From positions 1 through 39,205 of IMG/VR virus record IMGVR_UViG_3300042691_026482: a stretch of 39,205 nucleotides of DNA; one strand, written 5' to 3'. The DNA comes from a virus. A program made the translations under genes and the position numbers. Shown one piece after another: positions 9,347 to 15,890 of this stretch. The notes under the pieces are model-generated. The model was given only the letters and a program-made list of their open reading frames with translations, searched no databases and had not been told where the DNA came from. Position 1 is the first letter of the stretch. Each line of letters opens with the position of its first letter.

Positions 9347-9963
9347 TGACCGCCGTCGACCAGAGCGGGCGGACCGTGGCCGCCGGCGAGACGTACCTGC
9401 TCGCCGGCATCGTGCGACGCATCGAAGCGGCCAACCGCGTCGCCATCGTGACCGGTAGCGGTGAGCGTCGAGCGCTGCTGCGCGTCGATCCGGCGCAATT
9501 GCTGCGTGTCGACGATCTGATCGTGTCCGACGGCTCGCGCAGTTTCTCGCAGGCGCCGCTGGTCAACGACTCGCCCAAGGCCGACGGCAGCGCGGCGAAC
9601 AAGCTGTACGTCGACACCGAAATTGCCGCCGTCGTCGACGCCGTGTCAGCACTGTTCCAGCCGATCGACGCGACGCTGACGGCACTGGCTGGCCTGACGA
9701 CGACGGCTGACCGCGTGCCGTACTTCACCGCCACCGACACCGCCGCCGTCGCGACGCTGACGTCGTTCGGCCGCTCGCTGATCGACGACGCCAACGCCGC
9801 CGCCGCACGCACGACCCTCGGCCTGACCTCGATCGCCACGCTGGCAGGCGCAGCAAAGGGCGACCTCGCCTACTTCAACGGCACGTCGTGGAGCGTGCTG
9901 CCGATCGGCACGGTGGGACAGGTGCTTACGGTGTCCGCGAGTCTCGACCTCGAATGGGTGTGA
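9346..9963 (+). CDS. Tail fibre-like protein with phage-fibre repeat
   Basis: A 205-residue protein with ATG at 9346 overlapping the upstream TGA. The middle has the 'DSPKADGSAANKLYVDTEIAA' linker and the 'LTALAGLTTTADRVPYFT' segment, both classic pieces of phage tail-fibre shafts; a later 'AAARTTLGLTSIATLAGAA' segment is the matching 'AR..LGL' fibre motif. The C-terminus 'VGQVLTVSASLDLEWV' is the usual ending of such beta-structured fibres. It is probably a trimeric fibre or side appendage. It closes the tail operon. Confidence 0.85.
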   Translation: MTAVDQSGRTVAAGETYLLAGIVRRIEAANRVAIVTGSGERRALLRVDPAQLLRVDDLIVSDGSRSFSQAPLVNDSPKADGSAANKLYVDTEIAAVVDAVSALFQPIDATLTALAGLTTTADRVPYFTATDTAAVATLTSFGRSLIDDANAAAARTTLGLTSIATLAGAAKGDLAYFNGTSWSVLPIGTVGQVLTVSASLDLEWV

Positions 9964-9976
9964 GGGTGCACAGAAC

Positions 9977-10318
9977 ATGACGACCACCACCGCGAACGCG
10001 AATCCCCACCACGACACGCACGAGAAAGTCGCCAAGGTCTTCGATCGCTATTGGCGCGTGCTGAGTGTGCTCATGCCTCTGCTGGTCGTGCCTGCGATCC
10101 AGTGGGGCGTCGGGGTCAACCACGACCTCGAAGATCTCCGCCTGCAGCTGCGCGAGCTGTCCACACGACGGACGCACGAGCAGCAGGCCGCCGCCGACCT
10201 GACCGCCGAGCTGCGCGCGATGCGCGGCCAGCTCGAGCAGTTTCGCATGGACGTCGTCCAACGAATCGCCGTCCTCGAGGCGCGCATCGACATGACCCGA
10301 CCGAAGGAAACACGATGA
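9977..10318 (+). CDS. Membrane-anchored coiled-coil protein (holin or i-spanin candidate)
   Basis: A 113-residue protein: a polar N-terminus (1-28), one hydrophobic segment (about 29-48, VLSVLMPLLVVPAIQ), then a charged helical tail with heptad-like Leu spacing (50-105). One membrane helix plus a periplasmic coiled coil is the plan of inner-membrane spanins, and some holin-associated proteins look alike. It directly follows the fibre genes and overlaps the start of a lipoprotein gene by 4 bases (ATGA), the gene pair expected of an i-spanin/o-spanin module. No sequence motif proves this, so lysis is an inference. Confidence 0.65.
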   Translation: MTTTTANANPHHDTHEKVAKVFDRYWRVLSVLMPLLVVPAIQWGVGVNHDLEDLRLQLRELSTRRTHEQQAAADLTAELRAMRGQLEQFRMDVVQRIAVLEARIDMTRPKETR

Positions 10319-10743
10319 AGACGAACCTGCTGCTACTCCTGATTGCCCTGATGTGCTTCGCGCTCGCCTCCTGCGCCACCACCGAGGCCACCGCCGCGAC
10401 CGTGACGGCCGTCGCCGCCGGCGCCGTCGCGATCGTCGACGCCGTCGCGCCGATGCTGCCGCCGGAGACCGTCGCCAAGCTGCAGCTGACGGCGTCCAGC
10501 ATCGACGGCACCGTGCAGGCGACCGCGACGGCCGTCCGCACGATCGCCGACGCGATCGCCCAGATGCGCGGCGGCGTCGGCGCGCAGATCCAGGCGCAGG
10601 CCGAGGCGCTGGCGCGCGCCTCGACGCAGATCGCGTCGATGCCGTCCCGCGAGGAGGTCTACCTGGTCGGCGCCGGCACCGGCGCCGCCGGCACCGCCGC
10701 GTCGCGGTGGCTGTCGAGCGTCAAGAACCGGCCGCACGCGTAG
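10315..10743 (+). CDS. Ala-rich lipoprotein (o-spanin candidate)
   Basis: A 142-residue protein with ATG at 10315 and a GGAAA ribosome binding site just upstream. Residues 1-20 are a lipoprotein signal peptide (MKTNLLLLLIALMCFALASC) with lipobox A-L-A-S-C, so the mature protein starts at Cys20. The remainder is a long Ala/Thr-rich helix (about 25-115) ending in a small Gly/Ala-rich stretch and a basic tail. Coupling to the upstream membrane protein and the position after the fibre genes suggest an outer-membrane partner in lysis, though it is longer than most o-spanins. It converges on the reverse-strand lipoprotein gene 13 bases downstream. Confidence 0.75.
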   Translation: MKTNLLLLLIALMCFALASCATTEATAATVTAVAAGAVAIVDAVAPMLPPETVAKLQLTASSIDGTVQATATAVRTIADAIAQMRGGVGAQIQAQAEALARASTQIASMPSREEVYLVGAGTGAAGTAASRWLSSVKNRPHA

Positions 10744-10756
10744 CCCGCGGCCAGCG

Positions 10757-11188
10757 CTACCGATCGAAGCTCGTCACGCTGATGCAGCGACCGGCGAGCA
10801 GCTCGACGAACGACTGCGGCCCGACCGGCCGGCCGTAGGTCCAGACCTGCAGCTCGCCGGCGCGCGAGACCTGCCGCAGCGTCGACCAGGGCCGCCCCCA
10901 CGCCACCAGCACCTGCTGGTGTGTGGCACCCACCCAGACCTGGCCGGCGGTCACGCGTCGCACGTCGGCCGGCTGCCAGCCCAGGCGCTGGGCCAGCTCG
11001 TGGATGATCGCCGGACGGTAGGCCGCGTCGTGCCTGGCGTACTCTGGCTCGCGCGCGGCCGGCGAGCACGCCTCGGCGACCAGATCGTCGAGATCGAGCC
11101 GCGCAAGCTCGTCGGCAGGCATCGGACCGCCGGCGCAGCCGGCGAGCAGGACCAGGGGCAGCAGGTGCGCGCGCATCGCTCGGATCAT
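10757..11188 (-). CDS. BamE/SmpA-like outer-membrane lipoprotein, accessory (moron) gene
   Basis: A 143-residue reverse-strand protein. I start it at ATG 11188 because this gives a clean lipoprotein signal: MIRAMRAHLLPLVLLAGC, lipobox L-A-G-C at Cys18; ATG at 11176 is an alternative. The C-terminal half ('VWVGATHQQVLVAWGRP', then 'LQVWTYG') matches the SmpA/BamE-type pattern of a small outer-membrane lipoprotein: a 'G.....V...WG.P' helix and a 'W.YG' strand. It is transcribed against its neighbours, between the lysis and lysogeny regions, a typical place for a gene expressed from the prophage that alters the host surface. I infer lysogenic conversion or exclusion; a host-derived gene is also possible. 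Confidence 0.7.
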   Translation of the reverse strand: MIRAMRAHLLPLVLLAGCAGGPMPADELARLDLDDLVAEACSPAAREPEYARHDAAYRPAIIHELAQRLGWQPADVRRVTAGQVWVGATHQQVLVAWGRPWSTLRQVSRAGELQVWTYGRPVGPQSFVELLAGRCISVTSFDR

Positions 11189-11269
11189 GCCGCGGTCCAG
11201 CGTGCCGGCGGCGACCGTGGAAGTATTCCCTGCCAAAAAACGGCGACGGGCGGCGAATAGTGGCGACCG
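11189..11269. promoter_or_regulatory. Divergent intergenic region between lipoprotein and forward accessory genes
   Basis: About 80 bases separate the reverse-strand lipoprotein gene from the forward gene at 11270. The stretch around 11218-11245 is relatively AT-rich for this DNA (GTGGAAGTATTCCC, then CCAAAAAACGG), which fits promoters firing both ways. I cannot place -35/-10 hexamers with confidence. Confidence 0.35.
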
Positions 11270-11908
11270 ATGGCCGTATCGGCTACCATGCCCAACGTGA
11301 GCAACCTCGCCTCGAACGTCTCGCAGATCCTCTCCTCGATCGGCCTCGGCCACGTCGGCGTCCAGCACGACGACGAACTCGCGTGGGTGACCGACACCAT
11401 CCTGCCCGCCGCCGACGCGCGTCGCGCCGTCGCGGCGCTGCGCGCCGCCGGCTACGTCGCCGACGATGCCCGCGACGGCCACGCTGCCGGGTCGTGGGTG
11501 TACGTGTCGCCCCCCGTGGTGGAGGTCGCGGCCTACGTCGACGCCGCCGGCGACCTGATGGTCGAGCTGCCGGGCCAGCGCGGCACCGTCGAGGTCCGCG
11601 AGGCGACGCGCGAGGAGGCGCAGGAGTCGGCGGGCACGACCGAGGGCTGGATCACGACGCACGTGGCGCGGCACCTGCTGGTCGCGGTCGGCTACCTGCC
11701 AGCCACGACGCTATACAGCTGGAGCACGGACGCCGCGTCGGGCGAGCTGCAGGCCACCAGCGTCGAGGAGGCGGTCGACGAGCTGGTCGCGCAAGGCGAG
11801 TGGGCGTCGCTCGACAGCCCGCGCGAGCAGCGCGACATCGCCGACGGCGCGTGGCTGCTTTTGCACGACGCCGACGGCTGCATCGTCATGCGTCGCGGGG
11901 AGGTCTGA
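11270..11908 (+). CDS. Accessory protein of unknown function (212 aa)
   Basis: First gene of a three-gene forward group (11270-12374). It codes for 212 residues, acidic, with no signal peptide or membrane segment. The N-terminal half contains a helix-rich 'DARRAVAALRAAGYV' segment followed by a beta-rich 'GSWVYVSPPVVEVAAYVD' stretch; the C-terminal half contains a 'VEEAVDELVAQGEW' helix and ends 'DGCIVMRRGEV'. I do not recognise a family. ATG at 11288 (PNVSNLAS) is an alternative start. Its location in the non-essential interval between lysis genes and repressor suggests an accessory role. Confidence 0.7.
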   Translation: MAVSATMPNVSNLASNVSQILSSIGLGHVGVQHDDELAWVTDTILPAADARRAVAALRAAGYVADDARDGHAAGSWVYVSPPVVEVAAYVDAAGDLMVELPGQRGTVEVREATREEAQESAGTTEGWITTHVARHLLVAVGYLPATTLYSWSTDAASGELQATSVEEAVDELVAQGEWASLDSPREQRDIADGAWLLLHDADGCIVMRRGEV

Positions 11909-11910
11909 CC

Positions 11911-12114
11911 GTGACGACCGTCACCGACGCCGGCGTCCTGCGCGACCGCCTCTCCGACCTGACCGGCATCCGCGAGCTCACGGCTGGGCACGCGCGCGAT
12001 GCGATGCACCTGCGCGGCTGGACGCGGTACCAGTCGCTGAGCGACGAGCAACTGGGCTTGCTGGCCGACGACATCCTGTCGGGCTGGTCCTTCCGCGACG
12101 AGGTGCGGTCGTGA
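11911..12114 (+). CDS. Small accessory protein (67 aa)
   Basis: Starts with GTG at 11911, two bases after the stop of the previous gene, and overlaps the next GTG by 4 bases. It codes for 67 residues, helical and charged (DRLSDLTGIRELTAGHARDAM, then LSDEQLGLLADDILSG). The segment resembles small helical adaptor proteins but I recognise no family. Its tight spacing makes it part of one transcript with the genes on both sides. Confidence 0.6.
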   Translation: MTTVTDAGVLRDRLSDLTGIRELTAGHARDAMHLRGWTRYQSLSDEQLGLLADDILSGWSFRDEVRS

Positions 12115-12374
12115 CGCAGCTCGACCTGGACCTGCGGGAGACCCTGGAGGCGTACCCGGGTCGCCTGACGGGCCTGTCGATGGCCGCGGGCGTGCCGTAC
12201 ACGACGCTGCGGCGCATCCGTGACGGCGTAGGTCGTCGCGTGCCGTGGGATGCCTGCCGGCGTCTCGCCGCGGCGCCGGGATGGGCGCAGGTGCCTGGCG
12301 TGCCGGCGGAGTCGCCGGAGTCGGTCCTGGCGTACATGGCTCTGTTGTGGTCCCGAGCCGGCGCGGCGAAGTGA
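12111..12374 (+). CDS. Small helix-turn-helix protein
   Basis: An 87-residue protein with GTG start at 12111. Residues ~18-55 ('LTGLSMAAGVPYTTLRRIRDG' and the following 'DACRRLAAAPG') have the spacing of a helix-turn-helix of the XRE/Cro type, with the recognition helix near 'YTTLRRIR'. It lies just across a convergent junction from the repressor gene, so it could regulate the lysogeny region or only the accessory operon. It is not in the usual Cro position, which would be divergent from the repressor. Confidence 0.6.
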   Translation: MTQLDLDLRETLEAYPGRLTGLSMAAGVPYTTLRRIRDGVGRRVPWDACRRLAAAPGWAQVPGVPAESPESVLAYMALLWSRAGAAK

Positions 12375-12438
12375 GGCGGCCGGCGACCGCCGGCGCGGCG
12401 CGGTGAGCACGCGCGACGCCGGCGACCCGCCGGCCGCC
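12375..12438. terminator. Long inverted repeat between convergent genes
   Basis: The 11-base arms GGCGGCCGGCG (12375-12385) and CGCCGGCCGCC (12428-12438) are perfect inverted repeats that begin immediately after the stop of the HTH gene. The 42-base loop is itself GC-rich and self-complementary. Placed between genes converging from both sides, it may act as a bidirectional terminator, but it has no T-tract. Confidence 0.4.
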
Positions 12439-12473
12439 CGGTCGACCATACCGCGACCGCTCGCCGGCCGCAC

Positions 12474-12959
12474 CTACCCGCCGACGCGCACGCGCTCAAC
12501 GAGTCGTGCCAGGGTGCCGGCGGCCCGGACACGCCACAGCTCGGCCGCCTCGCGCGCGGTCGCCTGCCAGTGGTCCGCCGGCACCTGCACGTCGGCCGGG
12601 TCGACCACGACGCCGATCTGCGGCTGCAGGTCGAGGCACGCGGCCAGCTCGGCCTGAGTCGTGGCCGTCTGCAGTCGCGCGACCCTCGCCGGCGACACCC
12701 AATAGAGCGGCGACGACCGCAGGGCCGCGATGGACGGCGCCGGCTCGAGCAGATCCTGCACGCGCACCCCGAACGCCGCGGCCAACGACAGCGCGTCGAG
12801 CACGCCAAGCTCCTGCGCGCCGGTCTCCCACCGCGACAGCGAGTTTACGGCCCGGCCGAGCTGCGCGGCCAGCTGCGGCTGTGACCATCCGCGCGAGCGC
12901 CGCAGCGCGGCGATCCGTTCGCCGATGCAGCGAAGCGTTTTCTTCCGGATGTTTTCCAC
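12474..12959 (-). CDS. XRE-family phage repressor (CI-like)
   Basis: A 161-residue reverse-strand protein with GTG start at 12959. Residues 9-71 are a clear XRE/Cro-CI DNA-binding domain: 'IGERIAALRRSRGWSQPQLA' followed by 'VNSLSRWETG' (recognition helix near 38-46) and 'ALSLAAAFGV'. The C-terminal part (75-161) is short and lacks the Ser/Lys LexA-type autopeptidase motif of lambda CI, so induction by RecA-driven self-cleavage is unlikely. The gene is divergent from the small membrane and excisionase-like genes across a 116-base region with operator-like repeats. It is the best candidate for the master lysogeny repressor. Confidence 0.85.
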   Translation of the reverse strand: MENIRKKTLRCIGERIAALRRSRGWSQPQLAAQLGRAVNSLSRWETGAQELGVLDALSLAAAFGVRVQDLLEPAPSIAALRSSPLYWVSPARVARLQTATTQAELAACLDLQPQIGVVVDPADVQVPADHWQATAREAAELWRVRAAGTLARLVERVRVGG

Positions 12960-13024
12960 GGCTCGTCACAGACCTACAACGATGCAACGCGCGGAAACGT
13001 GCGAATCTGCTGGAATCTGCAAAA

Positions 13025-13061
13025 TCTACCGAGAAGGTGTTGACTCTACCGAAACGGGTAG
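13025..13061 (+). promoter_or_regulatory. Operator-like repeats and candidate early promoter
   Basis: The octamer TCTACCGA occurs at 13025-13032 and again at 13045-13052, exactly 20 bases (two helical turns) apart. The second copy is half of a perfect inverted repeat, CTACC-GAAACG-GGTAG (13046-13061); the first has the weaker form ACC-GAGAA-GGT (13028-13038). A TTGACT hexamer (13040-13045) could be a -35 element, with a poor -10 near 13063-13068. The layout suggests two repressor sites over a promoter reading right. Confidence 0.6.
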
Positions 13062-13075
13062 GCATCGTCCGCGGC

Positions 13076-13210
13076 ATGGAGAACCGCGACGCGAAGGATG
13101 GCCTCGAGCTCGTTGGCGCCGGTGTCACCGGCCTGTTCCTGCTGGCTCTGGGCCTTGGACTTCTGGACGGCTTGGCAGCGGCGGTCGCCGCGGCGCTGGG
13201 GGCGTCGTGA
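13076..13210 (+). CDS. Small membrane protein (44 aa)
   Basis: Starts at ATG 13076, only 15 bases after the operator-like repeat, and overlaps the next GTG by 4 bases (GTGA). It codes for 44 residues: a charged N-terminus (MENRDAKDG) followed by one long hydrophobic segment (about 12-42, rich in Leu, Gly and Ala). It is the first gene to the right of the repressor. Function unknown; small membrane proteins at this position sometimes block superinfection, but nothing here shows that. Confidence 0.5.
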   Translation: MENRDAKDGLELVGAGVTGLFLLALGLGLLDGLAAAVAAALGAS

Positions 13211-13494
13211 CCGAGACGACGACGATCGTCGACGGCGAGTTCGTGTCGCTCCGGGCGGTGGCGGCCGAACTCTGCACGACGCCGGCGCACCTGCGCCGCA
13301 TGGCGCGGGCCGGGGACTTCCCGCCGTTGCTGCGGGTCACGCGCAAGCACTACGTCGTGGGCCGCGAGGCGTTTGCCGCGTGGAAGGCCGGCCGCTGGAC
13401 GACCGAGGCGACGGCGCGCGCGGCGATCGTCGCCGAGGCGGTGCGCGGCGGCGTGACCAACCGGCGCCGGCGGCTCGCAGGCGGTCGGCGATGA
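13207..13494 (+). CDS. Excisionase/AlpA-like DNA-binding protein
   Basis: A 95-residue protein with GTG start at 13207. Residues ~12-58 ('FVSLRAVAAELCTTPAHLRRMARAGDFPP', then 'YVVGREAFAAW') have the winged-helix pattern of the MerR-like HTH_17/AlpA/excisionase group: a short helix-turn-helix, an 'R.....FPP' turn and a wing. The C-terminus is Arg-rich. It converges on the integrase gene, whose stop is 2 bases away, and is expressed away from the repressor, so I infer a Xis/Cox role (direction of integration), possibly also a transcription role. Confidence 0.7.
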   Translation: MTETTTIVDGEFVSLRAVAAELCTTPAHLRRMARAGDFPPLLRVTRKHYVVGREAFAAWKAGRWTTEATARAAIVAEAVRGGVTNRRRRLAGGRR

Positions 13495-13496
13495 CG

Positions 13497-14597
13497 TCAG
13501 CCGTGCTCGAGGTCGCCGGCGACTTCGCCGCCGCTGACGTAGCGCAGGCGGCCGGTCGCCGCGTGCAGGTCGGCGGCGACGAGGTGCACGTACCTCTGCG
13601 TCGTCGCGAACGAGCTGTGGCGCAGCATCCGCTGCACGACTCCGGCCTCGACGCCGGCGCGCACGAGGTTCGTCGCCAAGCTGTGCCGCAGCGCGTGGGG
13701 ATGGAAGCGGCGGTCGCCGAGCCGGCGGGCCCAGCGCCGGAACAGGCGGTCGATCCACTGCACGCGCCGCGTCTCGCCGGCGCCCGGCACGAGGAATCCG
13801 CCCGCCGGCGTGCCGCTGTCGCCGCGCGCGAGCGCGCGCTCGACGAGGCGGCGCGCCGCGTCGCGAATCGGAGCAGTGATCGGCGCCGCCTCGTGCTGGA
13901 CCTTGCCGCGCACCCAGACGACGTTGCGCGCGAAGTCGAAGTCTGTCGCATGGAGGCGCGCCAGCTCGGCGCGCCGCAGGCCGGAGTACGCCGCAAGCAG
14001 CACGACTTCGTGGTCGTCGGGCACCGCGCGCACACGTTCGAGCATGGCCGCCAGCTCGGCCTCGCCGATAACGTCCGGCGACGTCGGCTGCGGCTGCGGC
14101 CACGTGGCCAGCGGCACCGGGTTCGGGCCGCGGAACCAGCCGCGCTGCGGCTTGCTTGCCCAGACCACCAGCCGGTGCAGCCAGCGCCGGTAGTGCTGGA
14201 TCGTGCGTGCGCTGAATCCGCCGCGCTGTGCCAGCCGGATCATCTCCTGGAGCACGGCCGGCGTCAGACGCACCAGCGCCAGGTCGCGCGACACGAAGCG
14301 GAACACGGCGCGCGCCTGGCGCGCGTAGAAGTCGACCGTGCCGGCGCGCCGCAGGTCCTGCAGCTCGGCGTGCATCGCGTCGGCGGCCTCGCCGAGCGTG
14401 CGCGTGACCTGCGGCGCCGCGGCGTCCCCGTCACGCAGGGCGATCGCGTCGCGGTGTGCCTCGTGCGGGTCGCTGCGGGTCGGCCCGTACACGCGCCGAC
14501 CGCCGATCATCGCCCACCCGCGGAACCGCTGACGACGCTCCTGGACGAACGGAGGAAGACGCCGCCGGCGACGCTCGCCGTGCTGTCGGTTGCTCAC
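13497..14597 (-). CDS. int: Tyrosine-family site-specific integrase
   Basis: A tyrosine recombinase of about 366 residues. Counted from a TTG start at 14645 (382 residues), the catalytic set is complete: Arg224 ('YSGLRRAEL'), Lys248, His317 and Arg320 ('HALRHS'), His343 ('LRHSS') and nucleophile Tyr352 ('QRYVHL'). The N-terminal part has an AP2/arm-binding-like segment ('GGRRVYGPTRSDPHEAH') and a SAM-like core-binding domain (about 85-185). I prefer the GTG at 14597 because it leaves a 24-bp attP repeat (14610-14633) outside the coding region. The gene lies directly beside the attP-like region, as expected for int. Confidence 0.9.
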   Translation of the reverse strand: MSNRQHGERRRRRLPPFVQERRQRFRGWAMIGGRRVYGPTRSDPHEAHRDAIALRDGDAAAPQVTRTLGEAADAMHAELQDLRRAGTVDFYARQARAVFRFVSRDLALVRLTPAVLQEMIRLAQRGGFSARTIQHYRRWLHRLVVWASKPQRGWFRGPNPVPLATWPQPQPTSPDVIGEAELAAMLERVRAVPDDHEVVLLAAYSGLRRAELARLHATDFDFARNVVWVRGKVQHEAAPITAPIRDAARRLVERALARGDSGTPAGGFLVPGAGETRRVQWIDRLFRRWARRLGDRRFHPHALRHSLATNLVRAGVEAGVVQRMLRHSSFATTQRYVHLVAADLHAATGRLRYVSGGEVAGDLEHG

Positions 14598-14609
14598 GTT
14601 CGGCACCGT

Positions 14610-14633
14610 ACTTTGTGGCCACGTTTGTGGCCA
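14610..14633. repeat. 24-bp direct repeat, left copy (integrase arm-site candidate)
   Basis: An exact copy of the repeat at 14878-14901. Each copy holds TTTGTGGCCA twice, 12 bases apart, so the pair gives four decamers around the tRNA-like core. Tandem decamers on both sides of a core are the layout of arm-type integrase binding sites in attP. It lies just upstream of the preferred integrase start. Confidence 0.7.
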
Positions 14634-14687
14634 GCCGCCCCCCAAGTCTTGACCCCGATGACCGCAACCCTAGGCTGTGCAAGGGCC

Positions 14688-14740
14688 GCCGGAGTGACGG
14701 AATCGGCAGACGTACAGGTTTCAAAACCCTGTGCTGCCGA
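14688..14740 (+). other. attP core candidate: 5' half of a tRNA-Leu(CAA)
   Basis: The sequence from 14688 reads as the first half of a leucine tRNA: acceptor strand GCCGGAG (14688-14694), TG, a 3-base D stem ACG/CGT (14697-14699, 14711-14713), the AATCGGCAGA D loop, then an anticodon arm with anticodon CAA at 14722-14724. The anticodon stem pairs except for a T-C mismatch at its loop end. No T arm or CTCCGGC acceptor complement follows, so it is not a complete tRNA gene. Next to an integrase gene and between arm-like repeats, it is best read as the attP crossover region that matches a host tRNA-Leu gene. Confidence 0.75.
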
Positions 14741-14877
14741 CTTCTGCCCGACCGCGGCCAGTTCTTCGACGCCCCCTTCGACGCGCCGTAGCTCGCGACT
14801 GCCGCATGACTTGTGGCGTGCCGCTGCAGCCGGCGCCGAACGCCAGCTGACCGGCGCCCGGACCCGTTTCGCGCGGC

Positions 14878-14901
14878 ACTTTGTGGCCACGTTTGTGGCC
14901 A
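14878..14901. repeat. 24-bp direct repeat, right copy (integrase arm-site candidate)
   Basis: An exact second copy of the 24 bases at 14610-14633, in the same orientation, 268 bases further right and on the opposite side of the tRNA-like core. The identity stops abruptly at both ends, as expected for conserved protein-binding sites and not for a recent large duplication. Confidence 0.7.
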
Positions 14902-14956
14902 CGCTGGCCGCCGCAGGTCTGGCGGCCGTCGCGCTCGACGCGCAGGACGGTGCCTC

Positions 14957-15232
14957 GTGACTGGCCTGCTGCGCGAAATCCTCGCGGACTGGGAGTTCGC
15001 CGGGCTCGGCGAGCCGTCGCATCTCTACGCAGCCTGGAAGATCGGGCGGATCATCCCGCCAGCCTCGTCGGCCCCTGGCATGACCGAAGCCGCCTGGGCT
15101 GCGTATGGCGCCGCGCTGTCCAAGTTCAGGCAAGCGAGCCCGTCCAAGCAAGCCGCGATGCTCGAGAAGATGATGGCGGCAGACGATCGTTGCCGCGCCA
15201 ACGGCGTCGATGCCGAAGGCGGTGCGCCATGA
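14957..15232 (+). CDS. First early-operon protein, unknown function (91 aa)
   Basis: GTG at 14957 with AGGACG 10 bases upstream gives 91 residues; an ATG at 14813 in the same frame would add an Arg-rich leader that overlaps the attP repeat, so I reject it. The protein has a helical N-terminus ('LLREILADWEFAGLG'), a 'SHLYAAWKIGRIIPP' segment and a Lys/Met-rich C-terminal helix ('SKQAAMLEKMMAADD'). No family recognised. Stop overlaps the next start (ATGA), so it leads the early operon. Confidence 0.65.
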   Translation: MTGLLREILADWEFAGLGEPSHLYAAWKIGRIIPPASSAPGMTEAAWAAYGAALSKFRQASPSKQAAMLEKMMAADDRCRANGVDAEGGAP

Positions 15233-15738
15233 AGGCCGTTGACCTGCTTGGCGAGCTGCTTGACCGCTTCGAGCACGCGCTGCGAGACCAAGGATCGGCG
15301 CGCGCAGCGCTGCAGATGCGCATCGAGGAGGCCGACGGCCTGCGATGCGATCGCGAACAACTGCGGCGCGAGCTCGACGTCGCGCGCTCAGAAGTCGGTG
15401 CATCGAAGCAGAAGATCGTGCAGCTGCTCGGGGAGCTGGGCGCAGTGCGCGAGCTGATCGAGCGCGTGCAGCGAGAGCGCGACGAGCTGAACCTCGCGCG
15501 CATCGAACTCGATCGCAAGATGCCAGGCGGATTCGTACTGACGTCGGCCGAGCGCCCGTTCGTGTGGGCTGTACGCGACGAGCGCGCTGGTCGGACGATT
15601 TCGAGCTCGGCGACGGACGTCGCCGATTTGCGCGAATCGTTGCGCTTGGCGTTTTGCGCACTTACCTGCGAGCCGATCGACGCCAATCCTCTCCTCTCCT
15701 CTAAGGATCCGCGGTTGGCGCAGGACGGTGCACCGTGA
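15229..15738 (+). CDS. Coiled-coil early protein (169 aa)
   Basis: ATG at 15229 overlapping the previous stop. Residues ~10-110 are a long charged helix with heptad spacing of Leu/Ile ('LLGELLDRFEHAL' through 'ELNLARIELDRKM'), probably a coiled coil. The C-terminal part (112-165) is a small mixed domain. Coiled-coil proteins are frequent next to phage replication genes, but no specific role is visible. A pyrimidine run at 15688-15702 within the gene is the reverse complement of a purine run at 17157-17171. Confidence 0.65.
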   Translation: MKAVDLLGELLDRFEHALRDQGSARAALQMRIEEADGLRCDREQLRRELDVARSEVGASKQKIVQLLGELGAVRELIERVQRERDELNLARIELDRKMPGGFVLTSAERPFVWAVRDERAGRTISSSATDVADLRESLRLAFCALTCEPIDANPLLSSKDPRLAQDGAP

Positions 15739-15890
15739 ATTGCTCTGCCCCCATGCCGCCGCGCCGGCTTGATCCGTGGGAGGACGACGACCCGCCGTGC
15801 CGGTCGATGCGCGGGTTTGCCGTCGGCGCCTGCCTGGCGCTGGCGTTCTGGCTGGTGATCGCCGTCGCCGTGTCGAGGTGCTCGTCATGA
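15735..15890 (+). CDS. Small membrane protein (51 aa)
   Basis: GTG at 15735 overlaps the previous stop (GTGA), and the stop at 15888-15890 overlaps the next ATG. It codes for 51 residues: a polar, acidic N-terminus ('DPWEDDDPP') and one hydrophobic segment (about 28-47, 'FAVGACLALAFWLVIAVAV'). The perfect overlaps on both sides are the main evidence. ATG at 15753 is an alternative start. Function unknown. Confidence 0.55.
   Translation: MNCSAPMPPRRLDPWEDDDPPCRSMRGFAVGACLALAFWLVIAVAVSRCSS

Larger units (their letters stand above)
14598..14956. other. Non-coding attP region
   Basis: About 360 bases between the integrase start and the first early gene hold no convincing gene. They contain the tRNA-Leu half and both 24-bp repeats. 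Downstream, the early-gene promoter may lie between 14780 and 14950, but I cannot place hexamers. Confidence 0.65.

Noticed and set aside
14688-14780. A complete phage-encoded tRNA-Leu
   Set aside because: The 5' half folds well but no variable arm, T arm or CTCCGGC 3' acceptor strand follows, so it is only part of a tRNA.
13098-14960. A 620-codon forward open frame across the integrase gene
   Set aside because: It is antisense to a complete tyrosine integrase and carries no recognisable motif.
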